From: a bacterium
GTDB taxonomy: Bacteria; Desulfobacterota; DSWW01
Length of the DNA: 39,718 nucleotides
Direction: 5' to 3'
NCBI GenBank assembly: GCA_028277985.1
Contig: JANQFG010000009.1
Coordinates: 1 to 39,718, forward strand
A program made the position numbers and the translations under genes. Each line of letters opens with the position of its first letter. Position 1 is the stretch's first letter. Under the pieces are notes generated by a model. The model was not told the origin of the DNA, did not search any database, and saw nothing but the letters and a program-made list of their open reading frames with translations. Below, piece by piece: positions 32,310-39,718 of this stretch.

Positions 32310-33194
32310 CTAAGCCCGGGCTTCCTGCAGCTTTCCCTTTTCGTTCTGACCTTCCAGTTCCAGGCCCGCCTCTTCAAACACGGGCAAGATATAGGCCAGA
32401 GATTCCCTGCCGGCCTCGACGGGCATGTCGAGGTATGTGTATAGCTCCAGGCAGATGTCCCGGTCGTAACCCAACCTCGCCATCGTCTTGAAGATCTCGA
32501 GAAAATCGATCGCTCCCCGCCCCGGAATCAGGTGGTCGTGAATCCTGCTCCGGGCGATGTCCTCGAGGTGCACGTGGCCGACCCACGGAAACAATCGCTC
32601 GAAAGCAGCGCTTGGGTCGTCTCCAAGACAGTAGAAATGGCCGATGTCGAAATTCACGCCGAGCGCGGAAGATCGAGTCTCCTCGATGAAGGTCTTGAAA
32701 TGATCGAAATTGCCTCTCATGAGCCCGGGTTCCGGCTCCACCAGCACCTCCACTTCCAGATCCTCCGCAAGGGGAAGGACTTTGTCCAACCTTTGGTGGA
32801 ACAGCGCCCTGAAGGCTTCCTCTGTCATGTCCTTTGGCGGTGTCCCTGTCGGAATCGAGATGTTGCGGCACCCGAGGTACGAGGCCAGCCGCAGAGACTG
32901 GAGCGTGTGGGCAATCCGGTCATCCAGATCTTCCTCCGAGGGGTCTGCCTGCTGTGCGGGATGACCGTTTCCCACGCCGAAGAGGGTGGAGCAGTTCAGA
33001 TTGATCACCTTGAGGCCCACCGAGTCGATGGACGACTTGAGCCGGGGCCACTCGGCCTCTCCGAAGTCCGAGGCATGGACGTGAGGTTTCTTGCACATGA
33101 CCTCGATCCCCCGGAAACCCAGTCGACCGATCTTCTCTATGGCCTCATAGATCGAATGCTTCTTGAAGGCGTTGCTGCTGTAACCCAGGATCAA
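32310..33194 (-). CDS. Sugar phosphate isomerase/epimerase (xylose isomerase-like TIM barrel)
   Basis: A 294-residue protein of the AP-endonuclease-2/xylose-isomerase-like family. The start is a TTG (33194) with GGGGAG upstream. Metal-ligand positions of the fold are visible: VLVEPEPG (Glu), VNFDIGHFY (Asp/His), VGHVHLEDIARSRIHDHLIPGRGAID (His) and ICLELYTY (Glu). The fold covers sugar isomerases, inosose dehydratases and related enzymes; the substrate is not evident. A 16-bp perfect terminator hairpin lies before it, separating it from the metF operon. Confidence 0.85.
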   Translation of the reverse strand: MILGYSSNAFKKHSIYEAIEKIGRLGFRGIEVMCKKPHVHASDFGEAEWPRLKSSIDSVGLKVINLNCSTLFGVGNGHPAQQADPSEEDLDDRIAHTLQSLRLASYLGCRNISIPTGTPPKDMTEEAFRALFHQRLDKVLPLAEDLEVEVLVEPEPGLMRGNFDHFKTFIEETRSSALGVNFDIGHFYCLGDDPSAAFERLFPWVGHVHLEDIARSRIHDHLIPGRGAIDFLEIFKTMARLGYDRDICLELYTYLDMPVEAGRESLAYILPVFEEAGLELEGQNEKGKLQEARA

Positions 33195-33335
33195 CGTTTT
33201 TCTCCCCTCTGTCTCACCCCTGAAAAGGAACCCAACATACTATGTCGGAACGCCTCGGATCAACCGATGCGTCTCTTTCATTGGATGCATTTCTTGGTGG
33301 TTTGGGAGTAGGCGGACGGTGAACGGCGACAAAAG

Positions 33336-33370
33336 AAAAGGTGTCAGAAACCTCGTTTCTGACACCTTTT
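33336..33370. terminator. Strong bidirectional intrinsic terminator
   Basis: The perfect 16-bp inverted repeat AAAAGGTGTCAGAAAC (33336-33351) and GTTTCTGACACCTTTT (33355-33370) encloses a 3-base loop. It ends in T-runs on both strands (TTTTT on plus, TTTTCTTTT on minus). It lies just downstream of metF (minus strand) and before the isomerase gene, so it should end the hdrA-mvhD-metV-metF transcript. Confidence 0.85.
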
Positions 33371-33407
33371 TGCCCAAGCAGGTCGTTTCGGGACAGGGGA
33401 TTGGCCC

Positions 33408-34331
33408 CTATACTTCGGGTCTCGGGGAAAGACCGGCCGCTTCGACCATCTCGGGAACCTTCTCTTCCCACTCGATGGCCATAAGGTGCACACCGGCTAT
33501 GCCCTCCATCTCCTTGAGTTCCTGGATCTGCTCCACGCACATCTTGATGCCCTCGGTGGCAGCATTTCCCTTGCCAGCACCTTGCAGGCGTTTGATGATC
33601 TCGTCGGGCACATCCATGCCGGGCACCGATTTCTTCATGTACCGTGCCATACCGACGCTCTTCATGGGTGTGACCCCTGCGAGGATCTTGACCTTCTCAT
33701 GAAGGCCGCGGTCCACCACGCCCTTCATCCATTCCCGGAACTTTTCCATGTTGTAAATGCACTGGGTCTGGATGAAGTCCACCCCTGCGGCCGCCTTCTT
33801 GGCAAGCCTCGGTACGCGGATCGCGAAGGGATCGGCAAACGGGTTGGCCGCTGCACCGATGAAGAACTTCGGCGGGGTCTTGATCTCTTCCCCGTTGATG
33901 AACTTACCCTCTTCCCTCATCTGGTGGACGGTGTGAATGAGCTGAATGGAGTCGATGTCGTAGACATTCTTGGCGGTCGGATGGTCGCCGAATCGCTGAT
34001 GGTCGCCCGACAGGCAAAGGAGATTGGTCATTCCGAGCGCCGCGGCGCCCAGAAGATCGCTCTGGATGGCGATGCGATTCCTGTCGCGGGTCGTCATCTG
34101 ACAGATCGGCTCGAGCCCAATCTCTTTCAGGATGACACACGCGGCGATGGAGGACATTCTCACGACCGAGGTCTGGTTGTCCGTCACGTTGACCGCATCC
34201 ACGGACCCTCTGAGGAGCTCCCCCTTCTCCCGGACCACCGCAGGGTCCGAGCCTCGGGGAGGCCCACACTCGGAGGTGACAGCGAAAGCCCCACTTTCCA
34301 GAATCTTTTCCAAACGACTGGCTGTTTTCAT
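33408..34331 (-). CDS. metF: Methylenetetrahydrofolate reductase MetF
   Basis: A 307-residue (beta-alpha)8 flavoprotein that reduces methylene-THF to methyl-THF. Recognisable parts are EITSECGPPRG-like AVTSECGPPRG at the start, VNVTDNQTSVVRMSS, ICQMTTRDRNRIAIQSDLLGA, LCLSGDH and DFIQTQCIYN, all in family order. The ATG at 34331 overlaps the metV stop by 4 bases; the longer open frame that continues upstream to 34913 is only the shadow frame of metV. Together with MetV, MvhD and HdrA this fits the reductase complex of acetogens and sulfate reducers with a Wood-Ljungdahl pathway, probably linked to electron bifurcation (as proposed for Moorella). Confidence 0.95.
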   Translation of the reverse strand: MKTASRLEKILESGAFAVTSECGPPRGSDPAVVREKGELLRGSVDAVNVTDNQTSVVRMSSIAACVILKEIGLEPICQMTTRDRNRIAIQSDLLGAAALGMTNLLCLSGDHQRFGDHPTAKNVYDIDSIQLIHTVHQMREEGKFINGEEIKTPPKFFIGAAANPFADPFAIRVPRLAKKAAAGVDFIQTQCIYNMEKFREWMKGVVDRGLHEKVKILAGVTPMKSVGMARYMKKSVPGMDVPDEIIKRLQGAGKGNAATEGIKMCVEQIQELKEMEGIAGVHLMAIEWEEKVPEMVEAAGLSPRPEV

Positions 34332-34999
34332 TCTCTCATGTCCTCCCTGACGATCTTTCTCGGCCCGCCGTCTCGACTCGTGGTCCAGTCTTTGTAGGGC
34401 GCCACCTCTTCGTACATTTTCTCGAGAAGCCCAAGCGACTCGAGGCGATCCACGATGAGCTGCCATCCACAGGCCACCTCCGGGTCGATCTCGCACTTGC
34501 CGCCGGCCGACCCGCCGCAGGGGCCGTTGAGGATGCTCTTGGAGCAGCGAGTGATCGGGCAAATCCCGCCGGTCAGGTGCAGCACGCAGTTGCCGCAGCC
34601 CTGGCACTTTTCGACCCAGACGCCCTGCTCCTGGGAGCCGCCCATGAAGTCTGTATTCAGACCCGGAAGGGCGGGTACATCCTGGTAGCGTTCGGCCATG
34701 TACTGGACGCCCACGCCACAGGCGATCGAAAGAACGGCCTGATAGTCGTTCACGAACCCTTCGATCTGCTCGATGTACTCCGGATCGCACTGTCTTTCCA
34801 GTGTGACCTCCTTGACCTCGATATCCTTCCCGTCCTTCTTGCGCGCCAACCGGATGGCGGAAGCAAGAATGCCGACCTCCTTCTCTCCGCCCGCGGCACA
34901 AACGGCCACACAACCCTTGCAGCCGACCAGGGCGATCTTGTCGAAGGGCTCGATCATTTCGAGGATCTCTTCCAGCGGCTTTCGATGTCCGATGATCAT
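34328..34999 (-). CDS. metV: MetV: zinc/Fe-S subunit of the methylene-THF reductase
   Basis: A 223-residue protein of the MetV family (methylene-THF reductase C-terminal-like). Cysteines occur in VGCKGCVAVCAAGG near the N-terminus and in CQGCGNCVLHLTGGICPITRC, followed by LNGPCGGSAGGKCEID, a segment characteristic of MetV. It links MetF to its electron donor. GGGAGG lies 8 bases upstream of ATG 34999. It is 114 bases downstream of mvhD, with a G-rich heptad element in the gap, and overlaps metF by 4 bases. Confidence 0.92.
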   Translation of the reverse strand: MIIGHRKPLEEILEMIEPFDKIALVGCKGCVAVCAAGGEKEVGILASAIRLARKKDGKDIEVKEVTLERQCDPEYIEQIEGFVNDYQAVLSIACGVGVQYMAERYQDVPALPGLNTDFMGGSQEQGVWVEKCQGCGNCVLHLTGGICPITRCSKSILNGPCGGSAGGKCEIDPEVACGWQLIVDRLESLGLLEKMYEEVAPYKDWTTSRDGGPRKIVREDMRE

Positions 35000-35075
35000 T
35001 GGTAAGCCTCCCGTCTTCTATTCACTCAACACAGAGTTGCTGTGTCTTCTCGCGATTGGTCGGCGGCTCGGGCGA

Positions 35076-35108
35076 GGGCCTGACCCCTGATCCCCGACCC
35101 CTGACCCC
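35076..35108 (-). repeat. G-rich heptad element, copy 3
   Basis: On the minus strand the units are GGGGTCA, GGGGTCG, GGGATCA and GGGGTCA, followed by GGCCC. It begins 5 bases after the stop codon of mvhD (35114-35116) and reads in its sense direction. It lies between mvhD and metV, inside an otherwise close-packed operon. Confidence 0.8.
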
Positions 35109-35113
35109 TGTAT

Positions 35114-35647
35114 TCATCCTGCTGCCGGTTGAGTGGATTCCTCACCGGCGGGCTTGCTCTCCTGCTTCGCTTCCGAGTCGCCTTCAGGCTCCTCCTTCTT
35201 CTCCACCACTTCCTCGGTCGACTCGCTTCCCTGGCCGGTCTTGATCGGGCTCGGCCCCAGGGTCTTGATCCTTTCCGTAAACTCGCGCGCCACGTCGACA
35301 AACCTTGGACCATCGGCAGCCGACATGTTGTACATTTCGACACGCCCCGGATTGAGTCCGAGGTCCTTCAGGATTTCCTTGACGTACGCCACACGCTTCC
35401 TCGCCCGGATGTTGCCCTTCAGGAAGTGGCAGTCACCCACCTCGCAGCCGGCCACATACACGCCGTCCACTCCGTCTTCGAGGGCCTTGAGCAGGTAGAT
35501 GGCGTCCACCTTGCCCGTGCACGGGATGCGCATGATCTTCACATTTGTCGGGTAATCCATTCTCATCGAACCTGCCAGGTCCGCAGCCGTGTATGCTCAG
35601 TAGTTGCAGCAGTAGGCCAGGATATCCGGCTCAAATGACTCAGCCAT
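35114..35647 (-). CDS. mvhD: MvhD-type hydrogenase/Hdr iron-sulfur subunit, selenoprotein
   Basis: A 177-residue protein read through an in-frame TGA (35599-35597) as selenocysteine 17. The N-terminus from ATG 35647 reads MAESFEPDILAYCCNYU-AYTAADLAGSMRMDYP. The Cys homologues have CCNWC-x-YAGADLAG at this place, so Sec replaces the Cys. Later parts of the family are IMRIPCTGKVD, AGCEVGDCHF and the segment RARKRVAYVKEILKDLGL. MvhD passes electrons between HdrA and a partner through a 2Fe-2S cluster. An acidic, Glu/Lys/Ser-rich tail of ~45 residues is additional. The start overlaps the stop of the HdrA gene by 8 bases. A gene finder that treats TGA as stop starts at 35566 and loses 27 codons including three cluster-region residues (Cys13, Cys14, Sec17). 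Confidence 0.9.
35567..35589 (-). promoter_or_regulatory. Possible SECIS hairpin for the mvhD selenocysteine codon
   Basis: Directly after the UGA the RNA can fold as CGG-CUGC / GCAG-GU-UCG: a 4-bp upper stem with a GGACCUG loop, a two-base GU bulge and a 3-bp lower stem. The loop begins 14 bases after the UGA codon, within the range of bacterial SECIS elements. A competing ACCU/AGGU helix exists. Only the placement and pairing are seen; function is inferred. Confidence 0.4.
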
Positions 35648-38600
35648 CCTTCTGCTCTCCTTCTTCTGGACTGTCCGCCACCGTCGTTTCGGTTCCTGGG
35701 GCCCCGGGCTTCACCATGAGCGCCCGGCTCTTTTCCAGGATCTGGTGATCCGTGTAGTGCTGCAGCTCGATCGCCTTCTGCGGGCATTCGGCCACACAGT
35801 TTCCACAGCCCTGGCAGCGAGACGCATCGATGTATGAGTAGCCGTCTTCGTGAATCGTCGGTACGTTGTACGGGCAGGCGCGCACGCAGATCAAACAGAC
35901 GGCACACTTGTCCGCCTCCACCTTGGCCACCACGCCGCCCACGGTCATCCTGTCCTTGCTGATCACGGTGCAGGCTCTCGCCACCGCAGCGGCAGACTGG
36001 GAAATGGATTCGTGGATCGGCTTCGGCCCGTGCCCAAGACCCGCCATGAACACGCCGTCGCTCGCAAAGTCCACGGGCCTGAGCTTCATGTGGGCTTCCA
36101 GGTAGAACTGGTCCAAGGTGCGTGCAACCTTGAACAGATTCGCTACGTTGTCGTTGTCCCGCGGAATGATCGCAGCGCTCAGAACGACCAGGTCCGGCTT
36201 CAGACGCAGCTTCCGCTGAATCGTGGGGTCCCAGGTCGTGACGCTGAGCGTCCCGTTCTCTTCGCTCACCTCGGGCTTGTGGTCCAGATCATATCGCGTG
36301 AACAGCACACCCTGCTGACGGGCCTTGGTGTAGTATTGCTCAAGCATACCGTAGGTCCGTACATCTCTGTACAGGATGTTCACGCTCGCGTCCGGGTTGA
36401 TTTCCTTGATCTTGAGTGCGTTCTTCACCGCACTGGTGCAGCAGAGCCGGCTGCAGTAGGGCCGCTCCTCGTTCCGGGACCCTACGCACTGGATCATGAC
36501 CACCTCGCCCAGCTGCTTCGGATCGATCTCCCCGGAAACCAGCTTCTCCTCGAAGGCTTGCTGGGTAACGACCTTGGGGCTCTCGCCGTGAAGATACTCG
36601 TCCGGCTGCCACTCTTCTCCACCCGTTGCCAGAATGACGATCCCGTGCTCCAGGCTTCGATACTCCTTCTGGGGGCCGACGACGATTCCGGTCGTGTAGG
36701 TCCCCTTGGACCCGGAGCCGTCCACCACCTCTGCTTCGGTGAACAGTTCGATGGACGGGTGGTTCCGGACTCTTTCGACCATGTCACGATAGAAGGGCTG
36801 CACTTCCTTGCCTTCCACCGTGTAGTGCAGATGCCGAAGGTTACCTCCGAGCTCCGCCTCCTTTTCGACCAGGTAGACCCCGAAGCCCTGGTCGGCGAGC
36901 TGTATGGCCGCGCTCATCCCGCTCAGGCCGCCGCCTATCACCAGGCCCTTCTTGTTGATTTCCTTGTATTCCGTGGGTAGAGGCTGAAGCTCCCGGGCCT
37001 TTGCAATGGCCATCCGTAGGAGCTCCTTGGACTTCTCGGTCGCCTCTTCGTGGTTGTGCATGTGGACCCAGGAGCACTGGTCCCGGATGTTGGCCATCTC
37101 GAACAGGAACGGATTCAGCCCTGCTTCCCGGATGCTCTCCCGGAACAGGGGCTCGTGCGTCCTCGGAGAACAGCTCGCCACCACCACCCGGTTCAGGTCG
37201 TGCTCTTCCACCTGTGCCTTGACCGTCACCAGGCTGTCCGAAGAACAGCTGAAGAGGAATTCCTGGGCATGAACCACGTTCGGCAGGCCCGTCGCATAAT
37301 CCACGACAGCAGGCACGTCCACAACCGATCCGATGTTCACACCACAGTGGCAGACAAAGACCCCTACGCGTGGCTCGAGACCCTCCACGTCCTTCTCGGG
37401 AGGGAGCTCTTCCTTGTAGAGCAGGGCTCCCCGCGACTCGGCGATGTCGGCAGCAGCGAAGGCGGCCGCCCCGCTCGCCTGGGCCACGGTCTCCGGGATG
37501 TCCTTGGGAGCCTCGAAGGCGCCGCACACGTAGACACCCTGGCGGGAAGTGGCCAGAGGATTGAAGGAATCGGTCTCGCAGAAGCCGTGCTCGTCCAGCT
37601 TCACGTTGAGCCTCTCGGCCAGCTCACGGGTTTCCGGCCTCGGCCCGAGCCCGACGGAGAGTACCACGAGGTCGAACTCTTCGTCCTGAAGAGTACCGTC
37701 CTCGGACACGTAGCGAAGCTCCAGATTCCGGGTCTTCGGGTCCTCCACGACCCTCGAAATCTGTGAGCGAACGTACCGGACTCCGTGCTCCTCCTTGGCG
37801 CGTTCGTAGTAACCGTCGAAGCCCTTTCCATGGGCTCTCACGTCCATGTAGAAGATCGTGGGCTCCACAAAGGGGAGATGCTCTTTGGTGATGACCGCCT
37901 CCTTGGTGGCGTACATGCAGCACACCGAGGAGCAGTAGTCGTGATCGCAGTCGCGGGATCCGACGCACTGGATCCATGCGATCTTCTTCGGGATGTCACC
38001 GTCCGAGGGACGCATGGGCATGCTCGAGAACGGCCCTGTGGCGGAAAGCATTCGCTCGAACTCGATGCTGGTCACCACATTGTCGTAGCGGCCGTATCCG
38101 TACTCGCCCTTCTCCGAGGGGTCGTATTCCTCGAAGCCCGGGGCCAGGAGCACGCTGCCCACTTCGATCTCTTCGATCCGCTCCTGCTCCTGATAATCGA
38201 GGGCGTTTGCCTCGCAGACATCCTCGCAAATCCCGCACCCGAGGCATTTGCGGCAGTTGAGGCAGCGCTGTGCCTCTTCGACCGCTTGCTCGTCGGTGAA
38301 TCCGGTCTCCACCTCTTCGAAGTCCTTGGTTCGCTCGGCCACCGGCTTGTGAGGCATCCGCTCCCTGAGCTTGAAGAGGAACCCTGTCCGGGCATCCTCC
38401 ACCGGGATGCTCTCTTCCACGCCGCGGCCTTCGTGCATGTCCATGCCGCGAAGGTAGCGGTGGATGCTCTCGGCTGCCCGCGCTCCGCCGGCCACCGCAT
38501 CGATGGCAATGAAGGGGCCCTTTTCCGCATCGCCGCCGGCGAACACGCCGGGCACCTTTGTGGCACCGGTTACCGTATCGACCTTGACCGTTCTCCAGCG

Positions 38601-39718
38601 GGTCAGCTTGATGCCGGTCTGCTCCGGGTCGAAAGGCAGGCTCACGCCCTGGCCGATGGCCGGGATGATCACGTCCGCAGGGACGGTAAACTCGGAGCCC
38701 TCGATCGGGATCGGCCTCTGGCGGCCCGAGACATCCGGCTCGCCGAGCTTCATGCGGAGAAGCTCGAGGCCTGTCACCTTTCCATCGGTCGTAACGGCGC
38801 GCTCCGGAGCGACAAGGAAATGCATCTGAATCCCCTCGTCCAGAGCGGCCTGAATCTCTTCATGGTGGGCCGGCATCTCGGCGCGGGTACGCCTGTAGTA
38901 CAGGCTCACTTCCTGCGCACCCAGCCTCAGGGCGCTGCGGGCGGCGTCGATGGCGACGTTTCCACCACCGATCACGGCCACCTTGCCCTTTAACGGGACT
39001 TCCTTGCCCTCGTTGATGTCACGCAGAATCTCCACCCCGGGCACGACACCTTCCGCGTCTTCACCCGGAATCTTGAGCTTCATTCCTTCCCAGGCTCCGA
39101 CACCTATGAAGGCGGCCTTGAAGCCCATATCACCCATCAGGGACTCGAAGGGAATGTCGGTTCCGATCTTCTTGCCAAGTTCCACGTCCACGCCGTGGTC
39201 CAGCACGTTCTGGATTTCACGGTCCAGGATGTCCCGGGGCAGACGGTATTCCGGGATGCCGTACCGGAGCATGCCTCCCAGCTTCGGCTGGGAGTCGAAA
39301 ATGGTGACCGGATATCCGTTCCGTGCCAGCTGGTATGCCGCGGTCAGGCCTGCAGGCCCTCCGCCAACGATCGCGACCTTCTCTTCAAAGGTCTTCTCGG
39401 GCTTTTCGATGGGCGCCGTCCCGCCCTGCTCGATCTCCTTGTCCGCCACGAACCGCTTGAGCTGGCAGATGGCGATCGGCTCTTCCATCTTGGTGCCTCG
39501 AATGCACTCTTCCTCGCAGGGCCTCGTACAGATCCGGCCGATCGTGGCCGGGAAGGGAAGCTTCTCACGGATCAGGGACAGGGATGCATCGAACTCGCCG
39601 GAGCCGATCAGCCCCACGTACTCCCGGATGTCCAGGCGAACCGGGCAGGTGAGCTGACAGGGGGCGTTCTTCCTGTCGATCACGTGCGTGTTCGGCACGG
39701 CCTGGGGATAGTCGATGA
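35640..39718 (-). CDS. Giant HdrA-type flavoprotein: GltD-like domain plus two HdrA-like modules (5' end outside window)
   Basis: At least 1352 residues. The first usable start is GTG 39698, but the frame stays open to the window edge without a ribosome site, so the true start is probably further upstream. Numbering from 39698: residues 1-470 resemble glutamate synthase small subunit (GltD) with N-terminal Cys clusters (CQLTCP, CTRPCEEEC), VAIVGGGPAGLTAAYQL and VAVIGGGNVAIDAA. A ferredoxin motif lies near 479 (CLNCRKCLGCGICEDVC). An HdrA-type segment with IQCVGSRDCDHDYCSSVCC follows at ~577; a second HdrA module starts at ~783 (VCHCGVNIG) with FAD fold VIGGGLSGMSAAIQLA (~916) and a second QCVGSRNEERPYCSRLCC. 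Two ferredoxin motifs end it (~1264, ~1300). It probably takes NAD(P)H electrons via the GltD part and passes or bifurcates them to MvhD and MetVF. Confidence 0.9.
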   Translation of the reverse strand, partial: IDYPQAVPNTHVIDRKNAPCQLTCPVRLDIREYVGLIGSGEFDASLSLIREKLPFPATIGRICTRPCEEECIRGTKMEEPIAICQLKRFVADKEIEQGGTAPIEKPEKTFEEKVAIVGGGPAGLTAAYQLARNGYPVTIFDSQPKLGGMLRYGIPEYRLPRDILDREIQNVLDHGVDVELGKKIGTDIPFESLMGDMGFKAAFIGVGAWEGMKLKIPGEDAEGVVPGVEILRDINEGKEVPLKGKVAVIGGGNVAIDAARSALRLGAQEVSLYYRRTRAEMPAHHEEIQAALDEGIQMHFLVAPERAVTTDGKVTGLELLRMKLGEPDVSGRQRPIPIEGSEFTVPADVIIPAIGQGVSLPFDPEQTGIKLTRWRTVKVDTVTGATKVPGVFAGGDAEKGPFIAIDAVAGGARAAESIHRYLRGMDMHEGRGVEESIPVEDARTGFLFKLRERMPHKPVAERTKDFEEVETGFTDEQAVEEAQRCLNCRKCLGCGICEDVCEANALDYQEQERIEEIEVGSVLLAPGFEEYDPSEKGEYGYGRYDNVVTSIEFERMLSATGPFSSMPMRPSDGDIPKKIAWIQCVGSRDCDHDYCSSVCCMYATKEAVITKEHLPFVEPTIFYMDVRAHGKGFDGYYERAKEEHGVRYVRSQISRVVEDPKTRNLELRYVSEDGTLQDEEFDLVVLSVGLGPRPETRELAERLNVKLDEHGFCETDSFNPLATSRQGVYVCGAFEAPKDIPETVAQASGAAAFAAADIAESRGALLYKEELPPEKDVEGLEPRVGVFVCHCGVNIGSVVDVPAVVDYATGLPNVVHAQEFLFSCSSDSLVTVKAQVEEHDLNRVVVASCSPRTHEPLFRESIREAGLNPFLFEMANIRDQCSWVHMHNHEEATEKSKELLRMAIAKARELQPLPTEYKEINKKGLVIGGGLSGMSAAIQLADQGFGVYLVEKEAELGGNLRHLHYTVEGKEVQPFYRDMVERVRNHPSIELFTEAEVVDGSGSKGTYTTGIVVGPQKEYRSLEHGIVILATGGEEWQPDEYLHGESPKVVTQQAFEEKLVSGEIDPKQLGEVVMIQCVGSRNEERPYCSRLCCTSAVKNALKIKEINPDASVNILYRDVRTYGMLEQYYTKARQQGVLFTRYDLDHKPEVSEENGTLSVTTWDPTIQRKLRLKPDLVVLSAAIIPRDNDNVANLFKVARTLDQFYLEAHMKLRPVDFASDGVFMAGLGHGPKPIHESISQSAAAVARACTVISKDRMTVGGVVAKVEADKCAVCLICVRACPYNVPTIHEDGYSYIDASRCQGCGNCVAECPQKAIELQHYTDHQILEKSRALMVKPGAPGTETTVADSPEEGEQKDG

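Noticed and set aside
34332..34913. A 194-codon extension upstream of metF
   Set aside because: The added part is the alternative frame of metV; the MetF family start (MKTASRLEK) at 34331 overlaps the metV stop by 4 bases.
35566..35566. ATG 35566 as the mvhD start
   Set aside because: It would lose the conserved EPDILAYCCN segment that is encoded just upstream in the same frame, interrupted only by the TGA read as selenocysteine.

Overview
The window looks like chromosomal DNA of an anaerobic Desulfobacterota-type bacterium (sulfate reducer or syntroph), or a genome bin from one. This is inferred from gene content: a methylene-tetrahydrofolate reductase pair (metF/metV) next to a selenocysteine-containing MvhD and a giant HdrA-type flavoprotein, two sigma-54 activators, a bis-MGD molybdo/tungsto-enzyme, an acyl-CoA dehydrogenase and a B12-binding radical SAM protein. 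No rRNA, tRNA, CRISPR array, integrase or intact insertion sequence was seen.

Layout. 1-4.3 kb: end of a polysaccharide deacetylase, a SAM methyltransferase, a lipoprotein sugar dehydrogenase (PQQ/GSDH fold) behind a perfect CRP/HcpR-like palindrome, and a convergent membrane-anchored paraoxonase-like enzyme. 4.3-13.8 kb (+): a UbiA-type prenyltransferase, a PAS sigma-54 activator, then a perfect -24/-12 promoter driving a small ABM-domain protein, a biotin carboxylase, three tandem carboxyltransferase (PYC/OadA-type) paralogues and a biotin carrier protein. 13.97-19.7 kb (-): a second module converging on the first, with a GAF sigma-54 activator, an ABM-domain protein, a cysteine-rich GMC flavoprotein, a short-chain dehydrogenase and an acyl-CoA dehydrogenase. 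20.1-23.4 kb (+): a MarR regulator and a molybdopterin enzyme. 23.4-27 kb (-): a TetR-B12 radical SAM-ferredoxin cluster with a well-defined promoter/operator region. 27.5-29.4 kb (+): a secreted beta-helix lipoprotein with MopE-type repeats. 29.6-33.2 kb (-): a CrtI-like oxidoreductase, ubiE and a sugar-isomerase-like TIM barrel. 33.4-39.7 kb (-): metF, metV, selenoprotein mvhD and the GltD-HdrA fusion, whose 5' end lies outside the window.

How they may work together. The central 5.3-19.7 kb looks like one catabolic island of two convergent modules, each headed by its own sigma-54 activator and ABM protein. One module carries all parts of a biotin-dependent carboxylase, but with three carboxyltransferase subunits, one of which (CT2) has Glu in place of the Lys that is carbamylated in pyruvate carboxylase/OadA. 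The other carries alcohol/ketone and acyl-CoA redox enzymes. A coherent but unproven reading is oxidation of an alcohol to a carbonyl compound, biotin-dependent carboxylation next to the carbonyl, then acyl-CoA oxidation. The HdrA/MvhD/MetVF block is the methylene-THF reductase electron-transfer module of the Wood-Ljungdahl pathway.

The most unusual signals are: the three-CT carboxylase island; an in-frame UGA read as selenocysteine in MvhD, which makes ordinary gene calls lose its first 27 codons; and a 33-nt G-rich element (four GGGRTCA-like heptads ending in GGCCC) found three times, each time just 3' of a gene and in the sense orientation.
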